A program made the position numbers and the translations under genes. Positions 19,320-30,899 of a stretch of 64,000 nt of DNA are shown here, in pieces (within the stretch, counting starts at the first letter, position 1; each line of letters begins with the position of its first letter). The DNA is from Tupaia tana (lineage: Eukaryota; Chordata; Mammalia; Scandentia; Tupaiidae). Under the pieces are notes generated by a model. It saw only the letters and a list, made by a program, of their open reading frames with translations. It was not told where the DNA came from and ran no database searches. The stretch spans positions 9,010,485 through 9,074,484 of the forward strand of contig JAKSZU010000011.1 of NCBI GenBank assembly GCA_026018925.1, given 5' to 3'.

Positions 19320-19680
19320 GTAAATATGTAAAATAAATTGGCTTGGACTAAGAAAGAACTGCCATGATTGGGACCATTTGGGCCACTCTGCACTCCTATG
19401 TCTCCTCTTTGGTTTGTGAACATGGTAGCAACTCACCTTAGCTGTCACAAGCGGCTGTATTTTGACCACAAGAAAAGTGCCTGAGGAAAAGGCCATGACA
19501 CAGATGGGGGTGAAGCAAAGGAAAACAGAGACTGACAGCAGATGCCCTAATCCCAAGGCACCTGGAGGCTCCCTACCTCTGGATGCCCTGTCATCTGAAA
19601 TAATTTCCTTCTTATTTAAGCCACTCTGAACCATGACATCTGTTAGTAAAACTAAAAGCATTACAGGGAGACAAAGGGTC
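19320..19680 (+). repeat. Probable MaLR/MLT-type LTR fossil
   Basis: Shows 'ggctccctacctctggatgc', 'gaaataatttccttcttatt' and 'taagccactctgaacc', the 3'-end wording of many MaLR LTR copies. No ORF. Exact family uncertain. Confidence 0.45.
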
Positions 19681-19954
19681 AACCATTTTCTTTACCGCAA
19701 AATTTCTTAGAGCCTTAAATACAAATATAGATTGTAAATTCCTAAGATATATTTAGAGTTACCAGCATTTCCCACAGTCCTCATTTTTTTCTACAGAACA
19801 AAACAAAATAAGAAAAATGACATTCTTTATTCCATAGATTAAAAAATATGGTCCAGCCTGTGTAAGTCAGAGAGGAGAGATTCAAGGCAAGAAGATAAAG
19901 GGGGGCAGTGAAATAGTCAAGGTTAGAGACAAGGCCATAATTAAAATATATAAA

Positions 19955-20160
19955 TTTAAGGGCAAGATGGTGGTGCAGTGGTAACACAACTGGACTCACA
20001 TGGGAAAGGTCCTCAGTTTACATCCCAGAACCTCCCTGAGCATGCGTGCGTGCCTGGAATCTGGGCTGGCTGAGACTCAGGGTGGATTGTGGCATGGAGA
20101 CCCTGTTGGAGGTACCTATCTCTGTCTGTCTCTCTCCTAGAAGAAACTTTTAAAAAATTA
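19955..20160 (+). repeat. SINE-B, full length
   Basis: 'gggcaagatggtggtgcagt', 'aacacaactggactcacatg', 'gggctggctgagactcaggg', 'ggagaccctgttggaggtac' and 'agaagaaactttt' follow one another cleanly. Good reference copy for the family. Confidence 0.85.
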
Positions 20161-20183
20161 ATTTAAAAAAATAGATAAATAAG

Positions 20184-20455
20184 GGCAGCAGATGGCATAG
20201 TGGTTACATCGCTGGACTCTCACAAGACCAACCACAGTTCAAGCCCCAGACCCAGTGGCTTAAAACTCACGCTGGGCATGTGTGCATGTGTGCCCAAGAT
20301 CCCGAGAAGAGAATGGAGGAGAAGGGATGGCGGTGTGGCCATCCCCCTTGGAGGGTGATTTCTCACTTTCCCTCTCACTGTCTCTGTCTCTCTACCAAGT
20401 GCATGTGCCCTAAGGCCAAAACCTTTACAAAAAAAAAAAAAAAAAGAAGAAGAAG
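20184..20455 (+). repeat. SINE-A, full length
   Basis: 'gggcagcagatggcatagtg', 'agttcaagccccagaccc', 'aactcacgctgggcatgtgt', 'gcatgtgccctaaggccaaa', then an A tail expanded into (AAG)n. It lies just downstream of a SINE-B in the same orientation. Confidence 0.85.
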
Positions 20456-21070
20456 AAAAGAAATAGATAGAAGGATAGATTCATAGTAACTAACTAGATC
20501 TGTAGAGGTGAAAAAGGATTTCTCTGAGTGTCAGGAAATACGCTAAATCAGCAGAATTCCGGCAAACAGATCAACATGATCTCTGATGTCATTGATTAAG
20601 AGCCTAGTTGACACTGGGGCATGTTGAATGGCCCCAGGTTTTGGGGCAAGAGACTCTGGGTTTCCTTTTGAAAACTACCGCCCCCAGTGCCATCTTTATG
20701 GACTGTCAATCAAGAGAACTTCCTGCCCTTCCACTGCACCCAGGGATGGTCAGGTGACAGGACCCAAACTTAACCAAACGAGCTCTCAATTCCCTGAGTG
20801 ACTCAATGACAGAAACAGCTGGGAAACATTCCTTTAGCTGGTGGCCTCTGAAAGACTGTCCTATGGCCCTGCAGCGGGCACTCCAAAATGTAGTCAGACC
20901 CAGCCTTCAGGATCCAGCTCCTCCTGTGATTTTGTGAACCACCCCCAGGTTTCCCAGAACTCCTTTTTGGCTTAAATTAGCCAGTCTATTTCTGCTACAA
21001 CAACTAGAGAACCCTAAGACCACGGGAGAATCACTAGTCTGCAGCTACATGTCTTGCAAACCAAGTTTCA
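20456..21070. other. Non-genic stretch with MaLR-like wording
   Basis: 20,740-21,030 ('ggatggtcaggtgacaggac', 'cttaaattagccagtctatt') looks like an old LTR-type repeat. The preceding part is unrecognised. No exon. Confidence 0.4.
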
Positions 21071-21086
21071 AAAGGTTATGTGTCTT

Positions 21087-21351
21087 GGGACCAGCATTTG
21101 GCGTAATGACTATGTTGCTGGACTCGTAGTTGACCACGGTTCGCGTCCCGGATCTGGTGGCTTAAAACTCACGCCAGGTGCGTGTGCATGCGTGCCCAAG
21201 GTCCCACGAGGAGAATGGAGGAGAAGGGATTGCAGCGTGACCATCCCCCCTGGGGGGGAATGATTTCTCACTTTCTATCTCTCTGTCTCTCTCTGTCTCT
21301 CTGGCAAACGATATGCCCTATAGCAAAAACCACTCCCCCCCCAAAAAAAAG
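21087..21351 (+). repeat. SINE-A with perfect 15-bp target-site duplication
   Basis: Plus-strand copy starting GGGACCAGCATTTGGCGTAA. The flanking 15-mer aaggttatgtgtctt is identical at 21,072-21,086 and 21,352-21,366. CpGs are well retained (gttcgcgtcccggatc), so this is a recent insertion. Confidence 0.95.
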
Positions 21352-21366
21352 AAGGTTATGTGTCTT

Positions 21367-22040
21367 TAAAAGCAGCCATTCACATAACGTGTCCTGATGA
21401 CAGATCCCTTGGCCCTATAAAACGAGACCTGACATCATGCCCTTCCCAGAACACTGAAGATAAGAGATTTCCCATGTTTGAAACCAAAGATCAAGAGAAT
21501 TTCAAACATATTTGTATTTAGACCCTGTGGGGCCCCAGAGTTAAAATCTCATTATAAGAAATTCTGACAATAGTTGTTCACTGTGTTTTGAGTCCTGGGA
21601 GGTTTTTGGTTTTTTTTTTAAACACATGTTTATCTTAAGGAATTTGGGGAAGCAGAAATCCAATCAGTCATAATCCTACCCACAGACAAACGGCACATAC
21701 TTAACCTTCCCGTCTTCCTTGACTTCCTTCAGGTCTTTTCCATGCAATTTTAAGAAATAAGTTAACAATCTCAACTCTGTATGCACTTCTGTATCCTGTT
21801 TCCTTATCTTAAACCTTTCTCTCAGCCTTTACAATTCTTTTGAATGCTATGAAACATCAACATGGTTACCATTGTGGAAAGGTACCAGAATTTACTTAAG
21901 CATTCCATTAGCATTAGCCTTGAGGTCCTTCCACATTCCCCCCTACTACAAAGTCATTGATAGACAGCCATGAAGCATCAAGGTGGGAGGCAGCAGATTC
22001 AGGAGTACATCTCCATTTGTCCCTGGAGACTCACACAGAA
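21367..22040. other. Non-genic intronic sequence
   Basis: No repeat family, exon or RNA gene is recognised with confidence. Some T-rich stretches around 21,600-21,630 could be an old element tail. Confidence 0.35.
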
Positions 22041-22051
22041 CCTCCTTGGAG

Positions 22052-22056
<5 letters not shown>

Positions 22057-22106
<50 letters not shown>

Positions 22107-22318
22107 AGAGGTTTTACTACAGACAGAGAAAGAGAGACAGAAAGCGAGAAATCACCTCCCGGGGGGGATGGCCATGCCGCAATCCCTTCTCCTCTTGGGA
22201 TCTTGGGCACGCATGCACACGCGCCCAGCATGAGTTTAAGCCACCGGGTCCGGGACTCGAACCGCAGTCGACTACGTGGGAGTCCAGCGACATAGCCATT
22301 ACGCTAACTGCTGGTCCC
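22057..22318 (-). repeat. SINE-A with an about 50-base T run
   Basis: Minus-strand copy with an uninterrupted T run at about 22,055-22,105. Target-site duplication: tccttggagagctttt ahead of the tail, and tccttggggagctttt at 22,319-22,334. The CpG-rich body and the long homopolymer tail both indicate youth. Confidence 0.95.
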
Positions 22319-22334
22319 TCCTTGGGGAGCTTTT

Positions 22335-22884
22335 GAAAGGATGAAACAGGCAGGTTTGCAAAGCACCGCACAAGCATCTGTCACCGGACACCCTTAACAA
22401 ACAGCACTGATGAAAACCAAGCAAGTGTGCACACTTGTCTGCAAGGGCAACCCTGTGCTCGTGATTCTTCATGCTAAAAGCTCCATCCTCTTCTCACATC
22501 CCTTTCTTAGACTGTTTTCAGGTTCCTGTTTGGTTAATGTGTTATGCAGAAGTCTGCAGGGGCTTTTGCAGATAAACGACTTTCTTTCAACTTAAGAACG
22601 CAGCGCTAAAAAGAACTTTTAAAGGACACTCCTCCACTTTCTGCTGAAATTGCAATAAGGGAACAAAGTGAAAAATAGACTATTGGCAGAAATTTCATTT
22701 TATGCTCCTCGTGGTTAAGGCTACGATACAAGATACTCGATTATCTTAAATGAAAGTGACATTTTTATTTTTATTCAAGTCAGGAGCAGTTAATTAGCAT
22801 TTCTAAAACCACCTAAAGGGAAGAAACTTAGAAACCCTGAGGCTTCAGAGCAGGGAGAGCTGAGCAGGAGAAGCATCTGTCAGT
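22335..22884. other. Non-genic intronic sequence, repeat-poor
   Basis: No recognised repeat. 22,610-22,830 includes an A/T-rich stretch with homeodomain-like 'cagttaattagcatttc'. Conservation cannot be judged from one sequence. Confidence 0.35.
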
Positions 22885-23055
22885 GACTAACCTCTTTAGG
22901 ATCCAGTGTGAGTTCAGCTCTGCTCCTTTTAGCCTCCATTTCCCTACCTGTAAAATGGGATTATAAACAGCACCCAGTGCCTACAGATGTTGCACTGAGT
23001 AAATTAAAATAATGCCTATAATGTACATAGCCCTGATCCTGGCATTAGGTGGCAA
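22885..23055 (-). repeat. MIR fragment
   Basis: 'catttccctacctgtaaaat', 'gggattataaacagcaccc' and 'tgagtaaattaaaataatgc' are classic MIR core and flanking wording. Confidence 0.75.
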
Positions 23056-23059
23056 AGAA

Positions 23060-23660
23060 GTGGCTTTTGTGGCCCTCCTCCCTGTAGGTTCAAAGTGGCA
23101 CTGTTTTTCTGTGCTCTATCGGAGGGTGCTGTGGCCAGGTGATTTGCTTTGCCCAATGAGACGTGAGTAGAAGTGGGACATGCTGGGTCAGCAGGTGGTG
23201 TGGTGGTTAAGGTGACTGGATCCCACGTGGCAAATTGCTCAGTTCGAGTCCCAGACCCAGTGGCTTGAAAATCATGCCAGGCACATGCACACGCAGGCCC
23301 AAAGTCCCGAGAGGAGAAGCGACTGCGGTACGGTTATTCTTCCGGGGGAATGCTTTCAGACTTTCTCTCTGTCTCTCTCGTGAGTACGCATGCCCTATGG
23401 CAAATTAAAAAAATAATAAAAAAAAAAAAAAACAAGAAAAGAAAAGAAAGACAAGAAACACCAGGAGCCAGGGTGTGACACACCACACTCTTTACTGCCC
23501 CTGCCATCATGAAAGTACAAGTGGAACAAAGCCTGGGACAGCCTGTATCCTGAAGGGCCACCTCTAACCACCACCCCCCCACCATGCCATCCATCAGCCA
23601 GTGCTACAGGCCACTGAGATTTGGGAGGAGGTTTGTCATAGCAGCTTCACCTAGACTACC
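23060..23660 (+). repeat. MaLR-type LTR fossil split by a SINE
   Basis: 'gatttgctttgcccaatgag' at about 23,140 and 'gccactgagatttgggagga' at about 23,610 are in the order of common MLT1-like LTRs. A SINE-A copy occupies 23,184-23,450 between them. Confidence 0.55.
23184..23450 (+). repeat. SINE-A nested in the LTR fossil
   Basis: 'gggtcagcaggtggtgtggt', B-box-like 'agttcgagtcccagaccc', 'gccctatggcaaatt', then an A/AAAG tail. Moderately diverged. Confidence 0.8.
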
Positions 23661-23889
23661 CTAAGTGAGGCAATAACTATTAGTCACAAGGGGATTCCTT
23701 GTAATCATGAATACCTCAGGGTACCTCCTCCAGTCTTGCTCTTGACTAAGCAAAGACAAACTGAGTTGGATTTGTAAAGAAGACAAATGGGTACCAATTC
23801 CATATGGTAATTCTCAGGTACTTAGTAATATAAATAAGGTCAAAATAAATGCTTTATGTCAAAGAGACCTTTGGCACAGCAAGGGATAG

Positions 23890-24010
23890 TGGTAATAACT
23901 ATTAACATAATTTATGGAGGGCTTATTACAACCAGGGGTTATGCTAAGGATATTATACTTATTATCTTACTTAGCCCAGCGATGATCCCATAAAGCAGGT
24001 GTCAGTCTGG
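23890..24010 (+). repeat. MIR fragment
   Basis: 'ttatggagggcttattacaa' and 'taaggatattatacttatta' match the MIR 'end of core' order. Short and decayed. Confidence 0.5.
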
Positions 24011-24184
24011 AATGGGAGGATGAGAATTTCTACTCTCTTCATTATTGCTCTCCCTATGGTAGAAAGATCTTTCCTTCTTTTTCTTTCTTTTGTCTTTTTT
24101 AAACATATCAAAATCTAATTTGACATGAGAGGCAGTAGATAGTAAGAAGGAAAAAAAAAAAAAAAAAAGCTTGTCTTAAAGATG

Positions 24185-24395
24185 CTCTCTGTCGGGGGTT
24201 AGGTATGGTGAGCACTGACATGGGTAGACCACGTGGATTCATGTCCAGGAGCCTCCCCGAACATTGCGAGGACACGTGTGCTCATGATCCAGGCTAGCTG
24301 AGACTTGGGATGCATTGCAATGTGCAGACCCGTTGGAGGTGTGTGCATCTGTCTCTCTCCCTCTCTCTGAAGGAATAAACTTTTTCTAAAATGTC
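24185..24395 (+). repeat. SINE-B, diverged
   Basis: 'cctccccgaacattgcgagg', 'gatccaggctagctgagact' and 'ccgttggaggtgtgtgcatc' with end 'gaaggaataaactttttct'. The head is weak. Confidence 0.65.
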
Positions 24396-24990
24396 AGATA
24401 TTTCTCTTGGAAGAATCTAATGAATTACTATGGAGGAGAATGAGAACTGACAGCCGCCCTCCTACAATGGAGATGAAGAATGAGCTTCTCAATCCTCAAA
24501 CCCGAACCATGGAGGAGAGGGCAGAGCAGGCTGCAGGGTGTGTACAAGGATTAACAGGTAACAGGCAGTGGGAGAGGGGAGGGAATAAATCCACTTGGTG
24601 ATTTAACTGGGGAGCCCGTCTCCATTCACATCCAGGGAGCTCTGTGATGAGAACTGGCCGATGAAATGGGAACACAAGTGATATTTGTAAGTTCCAGGCT
24701 AATGCATTTAAGGGCCAGTACGCCATTTCTATATTCTCTCTTCACCTTTAGTTGTCACTGACAGCCATATAGTGAGACTGATTGGAGGTGGAGTGGAGGA
24801 GGAGGTGGAGATGAACAGACTAGATTCCTGAATCACACATGAAGGAAAGCTGCCCTTGCGAATCCCCCAGATTCACTTCAAATTTTGTATGAGCTTAAAA
24901 TAAACTTTAGCTTATGTGTTACCACTGGGATCCCAGAGCTCATGTGTTACCATGGCATAACCTAACCTATCCTATCCTGACTATTGTAAC
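24396..24990. other. Non-genic stretch
   Basis: Mostly unrecognised. 'cataacctaacctatcctat' near 24,956 is the 3'-end wording of a MaLR-like LTR. No gene model. Confidence 0.35.
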
Positions 24991-24994
24991 ATAG

Positions 24995-25852
24995 AAAACT
25001 GAAGACCAGGAAAAGAATAAAACAAACCCAAGGAAATCAGGAAGAAGGAATCTGAACACTAGCAATGCTAAATTTACTAGAAAATTATATATACTGATCA
25101 AGAGCTACAGAGAATGAAATCCAAATGAAAATAGATTAAACTCAAGAGCTAAGTGGGAAGGAAAAGGGTAAGGGAACCCTCTAGCGTAAAGCTAGTCAAG
25201 GGGCAAAAAGAGAACTGCAAATTAGAATTGACAATGGAAATAAAATTGCATGCTCAGGAGAAGTCTATCAAACACTTAACTCATAATAAATGGATACTTT
25301 TCTGTAAACTATATTATTCAAAGTGACTCAAGAAAAGATAGAAAACATGAATAGTCCAACACCCATTAAAGAAATTTGTAAGACTGTCAAAAAATTACAT
25401 CCAAAAAATGTTCTTGGAAAGTTATTTCCAATCTTCAAGAATGAGTAATTCCTCATTTCACCATCCCATAGAAAAAAGATGTTGGATGCTTCATTTTACA
25501 CTGTGACCAAAACATGATAGGTATACCAAAAGCAAAAACCCATTTATTAATACTGAACACAAAATCCTAAAGAAAACAAATTAAATCTAGCATTATAGAA
25601 AAAAGATGAACCAACCAGAACCAAAATTCATTGCAGTCAGGCAAGGAGAACTCAGTGTGAAAATGGATCAAAGTTTGATGCCGCCACAAAGGAATAGCAG
25701 TAACACTGGCTGAGGCCACCTGAGAAGACCCCCAGCTCTCCCGGTGTGCCCAAGATCCTGGCTGGCTGAGGCACAGGGTACAATCATAGGGCGAAGACTG
25801 ACAGGGTTGGGGAGAGGAGATTGATAATTCTACTGAGGAGAATGAAAATAGG
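24995..25852 (+). repeat. Ancient L1 ORF2 fragment, sense, split by a SINE
   Basis: A-rich sequence such as 'gaaaacatgaatagtccaac', 'gaaatttgtaagactgtcaa' and 'gcaaaaacccatttattaat' follows the L1 ORF2 reverse-transcriptase region. A SINE-B piece lies at 25,680-25,845. All frames are closed. Confidence 0.6.
25680..25845 (+). repeat. SINE-B, partial
   Basis: 'gccgccacaaaggaatagca' head scrap, then 'gatcctggctggctgaggca' and 'gactgacagggttggggaga'. The tail is short and the copy is internally shortened. Confidence 0.55.
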
Positions 25853-26098
25853 GTCATTCCATGGCATGGTGGTTAAGGCAGCTGGATCTCACATGGCCGA
25901 CTGTACAGTTTGAGTCTTAGACCTGATAACCTGAGAAACACACCAGGCACATATGTGTGTATGCTCAAAATCTCAAAGGAGAGAGGTACAGAGCAGAAGG
26001 CATTGCAGCATGACCATGCTCCAATGAGGGGGAGGGGAGTTATTTCTCACTTTGCATCTCTGGCAAGCATGCACACCCTGTGGGGGGGAGGAATAGTG
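25853..26098 (+). repeat. SINE-A, old plus-strand copy
   Basis: 'tccatggcatggtggttaag', 'acagtttgagtcttagacc', 'ccaggcacatatgtgtgtat', 'caagcatgcacaccctgtgg'. The poly-A end has been lost. Confidence 0.7.
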
Positions 26099-26143
26099 TA
26101 TGCATGTGTATTAAATATACACACCTATGTAATTTTAAAAACT

Positions 26144-26386
26144 CGGGGCCAGAAGGTACCATGGTGGTTAAGGCACTGAACTCCCTCATGGCTCACTGCG
26201 GTTCAAGTCCCAGACCTGGTGGCTTGAGGATCACATCTCAAGGCACATGTGCGTGTGTGCCCAAAATCTTAGGAGGAGAAGGGATTATGGCATGATCATC
26301 CTCCCTGTGAAGTGATTTCTCAGTTTCCCCTCTCACTGTCTCTGTCTTTCTCCGCTGACTGTACATGCTCTATGGCAAAAGACTAA
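26144..26386 (+). repeat. SINE-A, plus strand
   Basis: 'ggggccagaaggtaccatgg', 'ggttcaagtcccagacctgg', 'tgctctatggcaaaagac'. It lies in tandem orientation with the preceding SINE-A copy, but the two are separated by about 45 bp of other sequence. Confidence 0.75.
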
Positions 26387-26478
26387 ACAACAAGGACAAA
26401 AACAATCCTCACATACTCTTTGATCTAGCGATTCTACTTTTAAGACTTCGTCCTAAGAAAGTAAATTGGTGAGAACTA

Positions 26479-26832
26479 TTGGGTTGTTAGAAAAGTTGTG
26501 ACCTATTTTCCTATGTCCTTTTTTTTTTTTTTTTTGGAGAGGTTTTTGCGATAGGGCGCGTGCGCTCACCAGACAGAGAGAGACAGAGAGACAGAAAGCG
26601 AGAAATCACCCCCTGGGGGGGATGGCCACGCCACAATCCCTTCTCCTCCATTCTCCTCTTGGGATCTTGGGCAAGCACGCACATGTGACCAGTGTGAGTT
26701 TAAGCCACCGGGTCCGGGACTCAAACCACAGTCGACTACGTGGGAGTCCAGCGACATAGCTATTACGCTAACTGCTGGTCCCTTCTGTGTTCTTCTATGC
26801 AAAAATGTGTTGTGACTTTCCCGACAACCCTG
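26479..26832. mobile_element. MITE-1 copy, interrupted by a SINE
   Basis: Left end ttgggttgttagaaaagttg after a TA at 26,477-26,478; right end tgtgactttcccgacaaccc then tg and a TA at 26,833-26,834. Without the SINE-A at 26,522-26,782 the element is about 90 bp. It inserted into an old L1 and was itself hit by a SINE. Confidence 0.75.
26522..26782 (-). repeat. SINE-A nested in MITE-1
   Basis: Full minus-strand copy with T run and CpG-rich body ('cgatagggcgcgtgcgctca'), ending GGTCCC at 26,782. Youngest layer of a three-level stack: L1, MITE-1, SINE-A. Confidence 0.9.
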
Positions 26833-27200
26833 TATTTGCCAGATGACTAGCAAAAAGAAATTGATTATTTACAATGGAATACATTGTACAATGGAATTAC
26901 ATTGCCTTGAAAAAACAAGGCTATAAAATATAATTATTGATGCAGGATCATATTAAAGATATAACATGAAGAAAAACAACAAGCAGGTTGCAAAACAGTA
27001 CACATAAATATTCTCTACTCTTTTCAAAGAACATACATACAACTATTAAAAACTTGTAAGACTATATCTAACAATATTAACTGTGGTTTCCAGGTAATAA
27101 AATTATTGGTGATTTTTTTTTTTACTTTGTGTCCATCCATAAATTATGATTTTTCTACAATAAGCAAATATCACTTACATAACTAAAAAGAAAGTTAAAA

Positions 27201-28662
27201 AAAGTAAATTGAATTCTGTGGGAAAATAAACATTTATTCTAAAAATAAGCTCTAAAGTTGGAAAATGAAAGCAGAAACATCTGCTTCCTGGACAAAAAGA
27301 GGAGTTCTAAATTGCTAGACAGTCGTAGCTTCCCAAAGGCAATGGGATTCCAGGTACTGACTTGCTGGGATACCCTGTGCCACTGTGGAACATACTCCTC
27401 TTCTCCCCTCTTAACCTTCTTTCTACCTACAACTACTCCGACAGAGAGCTGACACATAATTTGATTATTTGCTGTCCTTCTCAAAATAGCATTTGAAACA
27501 ACCTGCTCTTGATTATTAATAAAACGATGCTTACTGATCTCTGAAAGGAATAACCACAAATGACTTTTATTCACCTGGCTACTAATTCAGGAAAAAAAAC
27601 TGTTAAAGGGGGGGGTGGGGGGAAGGTCCTTATCACCCATCATAATAAAGAAGAATCTATGCTGGTTAATTTCTGAGGTGGGGACACAACGGAAGGGGAC
27701 ATGATTATTTCTGATTTAAGAGAATGGCTTCCTCACAATGACTTGCAGGTCTGGATAAGAGAATTCTGCAGGAAACCCAGGCAGCCTCGGGCAGACTGCT
27801 GAGAGCAGCCCAGCAGAGGGTGAAACCCAGCAGATCTGCACGGTAAGCAGCTCAAAAGATGGAGCAAAGAATATTCTTCTCCAGGTGTGCTAACCCCGTT
27901 AGCAATTAGTTCATGCACCTGCCACCTTTCACAGATACGAGCACAGAAAGGCCTGAGCTTCCCTAAAACTCAAATGAAGAACTTTGCACTGAGACCTAAT
28001 CAAGATGCACCACGCTCCTTGGGGAACAGGCTTGGGTCTGAGCTAGCAAGAAGCTGCACAGGACCTGTCTGGGTCTCACAGTTCCAAGTCACAGTCAATA
28101 GCAGGGAAGGAACAAAATAGTTCAAGGACTCATTTGAAATTGGTTCTAATTTTTCCCTAGTGTCCTACTGATTGGGTCACAGCTCTTAGGATGCTTATAA
28201 AAGGGCAGGGCATGGTCTCAGAATAACCTTCAAGGAAAAGATCCAACCTGGCTTGGGCTGCTTTGGCCTGAGTGAAAATGCCTACCACAGTCTTTCCAGA
28301 GCCCGCATCCAGCTTGCTACTGCCTACTTGGCTGCAGCCAGGACAGCTGCAGCTGAATCCGTGAGATGCCCAGAAGCAACGCTGCTCAGCATAGCTGTGC
28401 TCCAGAAACCAAGCCTACACTGCGTTGCCTGCTGAGCCATCTAGGAATAGAAAGCAGGGCTCTGGAGACAAAACTTTGTCTCCATCGTCCAACTCATCAC
28501 CGCTAAAGCCATAAGAACCAGCCCAACCCAACCAGCCTTACTGGTCATCCACAGCTCCTTGCCGACTCTCAGACACCTTGAACATTACCTGTTCTGACAC
28601 AAGAGCACAGACCACATCATACCTTCACTGGGCAGTAGTTATTGGATTTTGTTTCTTTTCTT
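27201..28662. other. Non-genic, repeat-poor intronic sequence
   Basis: No recognised repeat over most of this interval. A G-rich run is at about 27,606-27,627. Inverted CCAAT (attgg, 28,171-28,175) and a TATA-like ttataaaaggg (28,195-28,205) are spaced as in LTR or cryptic promoters, but no LTR family is recognised. Short ORFs after it (for example 28,253-28,435) have no known domain. Confidence 0.4.
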
Positions 28663-28906
28663 TTTTTAAGAGAAATTTTTGCTATAGGGCGCATGAGCTT
28701 GCCAGAGACACAGAGAGACAAAAAGCAAGAAATCACCCCCCAGGGGGGGATGGCAATGCGGCAATCCCTTTTCCTCCATTCTCCTCCTGGGATTTTGGGC
28801 ATGCATGCACAGGTGCCCGGCATGAGTTTATGTCACCAGATCTGAGACTTGAACCACAGTCAACTATATGGGAGTCCAACAGCATAACCAGCTATCTGCT
28901 GGCCCC
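28663..28906 (-). repeat. SINE-A, minus strand
   Basis: 'agagaaatttttgctatagg' end, 'ccaggggggga' middle, and head 'ccagctatctgctggcccc'. The T tail is interrupted, implying moderate age. Confidence 0.85.
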
Positions 28907-29557
28907 TGAAATCTGTTTCTAAGAATCCCTTCATATTTAGGAGGCCAATGTGTTTGAATGAGCGAGCAGAAGAGAGATGTGACAAGGAACCTTGTCCATC
29001 ATTTGTCAGCGCTTCAGAGGGCCAGGCTCTCTTCAACCTCATCACAGCCCTCTGAGGTGGGGCTACAGCCCTCACGGTGCAGGCTGAAGACGAAGTCCTC
29101 TATACTAGATCAAGGTGCCAATTTTACTCTTTCCATTTTCTTTTTCTCTTAGTGGGTCTCTTGGGTGCTAAACTGCAGCTCAAGGCTTGATTCCACCAAA
29201 CACAAACCAAATGTCACTTCCAAGAAAAATGCTCTACGCCTTTTCGAGATGCTTCTCACTCAGCACCCACGAGACTTTCTTGAAGGTAAAAAATGATGCC
29301 ATAACTAAATCTTTCTTGAAATTTTGCCTTATCGTTCCAAAATCCAACAGTTACAGCTGTTTTCCATTCCTCTGAACAGTCATTCTCATCACAAAATTAA
29401 AGAAGTGCAGTATTGGGAGCTTTCTCCATCTTTCAACCACTTCACAAGACTTCTCTATCTATAACACATGGATCTTGGTTCCCTTATTCATTCACTTGCC
29501 AAAGAATTTCAGAGAACCTACTATATGCTGAGCATCAGGGCAGCTGTCCCTGTTCTT
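28907..29557. other. Non-genic stretch with an ancient repeat tail
   Basis: 29,485-29,560 ('cagagaacctactatatgct', 'ctgttcttaagaagcttaa') matches a widespread old mammalian repeat that continues beyond the SINE at 29,575. The rest is unrecognised. Confidence 0.4.
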
Positions 29558-29574
29558 AAGAAGCTTAAAGTCTT

Positions 29575-29851
29575 GGGAACCAGCAGTTAGCGTAATGGCT
29601 ATGTCGCTGAACTCCCACATAGTCAACCACAGTTCGCGTCCCAGACCCAGTGGCTTAAAACTCACGCCGGACGCGTGTGTGTGCGGGCCCAAGATCCCGA
29701 GAGGAGAATGGAGGAGAAGGGATTGCAGCGTGACCATCCCTCCGGGGGGGGGGTGATTTCTCGCTTTCTGTCTCTCTGTTTCTCTCTGTCTGTCTGGCGC
29801 CCTATAGCGAAAATCTCTCCAAAAAAAAAAAAAAAAAAAAAAAAAGAAAGA
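29575..29851 (+). repeat. SINE-A with perfect 16-bp target-site duplication
   Basis: Plus-strand, starts GGGAACCAGCAGTTAGCGTA. The 16-mer aagaagcttaaagtct is identical at 29,558-29,573 and 29,852-29,867. The A tail exceeds 20 bases. Clearly recent. Confidence 0.95.
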
Positions 29852-29867
29852 AAGAAGCTTAAAGTCT

Positions 29868-30899
29868 AGTGTGGAAGATAAAGAGATTAAAAATTACAAT
29901 ACAATTTAATCATAACCATTGCCTACCTTTAGAATGCCGGCCCCCAAAACACAGGGTTCTTATTTTTCTCTGCAATAGTCCCTGGACCAGAGCTGTGCCT
30001 AGCACACAGTAGGCACCTAATCAACACCTACTAAAAATGAATGCATGCATGTGTGCATGCCTTAGTGCACAAAATCCAAGAGTGTTTACACTACTTGTCC
30101 AGAGACTCGTAGCTACTGTTTACCAAGCATTTCCCAGTGCTGGGCACTGCATCAGGTACTTTTCAAAAATACTCTCACATCATCACTACCAGGATCACCA
30201 CTTTCCTACAGTTCCCACCTTGCAGATAAGGAGGCTAAAGGGGCTGCCTTAAGTTCAGTAAACAATAAACAAAATCTGTCCCTCTGCAAAGTCTGTACGC
30301 CTAAACTTTAGGCACGCAATAGCCAGGGATGTTTCCCAAAGGACAGATTGAAGTGAAGGGCCAGATAGAGAACAGTTCACAACAGAAGGAACACATACAA
30401 AGATGGGAGAAGTAGACCAAGAGCCGCAACGTTTCCCAGTTGAATGCAAAGGGTTCGATCAGTTCTCTCCATAGTTGCTAATGCCCTTGCCACTGTTCCA
30501 ATGTGAGCACTTCAAGGAAAAGTACCCTAACCCAAGAGAGTGCACTGAAGGAGGGCAATGCCTACATTGTTAAAGTGTGTCGAGCCAATCTCGAGCAGTT
30601 TTATATTCCAGACTCCAAAACCTGCCACTTACGGAAGGCAAGCCAAATGAGCAGCAGAGAGGAAGAACAACTCTCAAGCCCATCTCTCGGTCTTCCTCCA
30701 GAGACAGGGAAGTCACCATCGCAAATGCACAAAAGGTAAGAATGAAGAGGCTTAAAGCAACTCTATGAAAGGCTCTGTAATTCCACACCTAAAGCCCAAA
30801 GTTCCAATCCTATGAGCTTCTACTGATTTAAGAAAGTCAGACACAAATTCTGGCCCTTTTACTCCAATGCCCAGAAGATGGTGAGCATATTTTCATGGC
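29868..30899. other. Non-genic stretch with MIR/L2 fragments
   Basis: 29,985-30,040 ('gcctagcacacagtaggcac') is an L2/MIR-type end, and 30,110-30,245 ('tgctgggcactgcatcaggt ... gcagataaggaggct') is a MIR. 30,250-30,900 is unrecognised and has no supported exon. Confidence 0.45.

Larger units (their letters stand above)
26400..27200 (+). repeat. Ancient L1 3' region, split by MITE-1
   Basis: 'tttgatctagcgattctact' before the MITE and 'ggctataaaatataattatt', 'tgtggtttccaggtaataaa', 'ttgtgtccatccataaatta' after it follow L1 ORF2 C-terminus and 3' UTR order. Confidence 0.65.
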
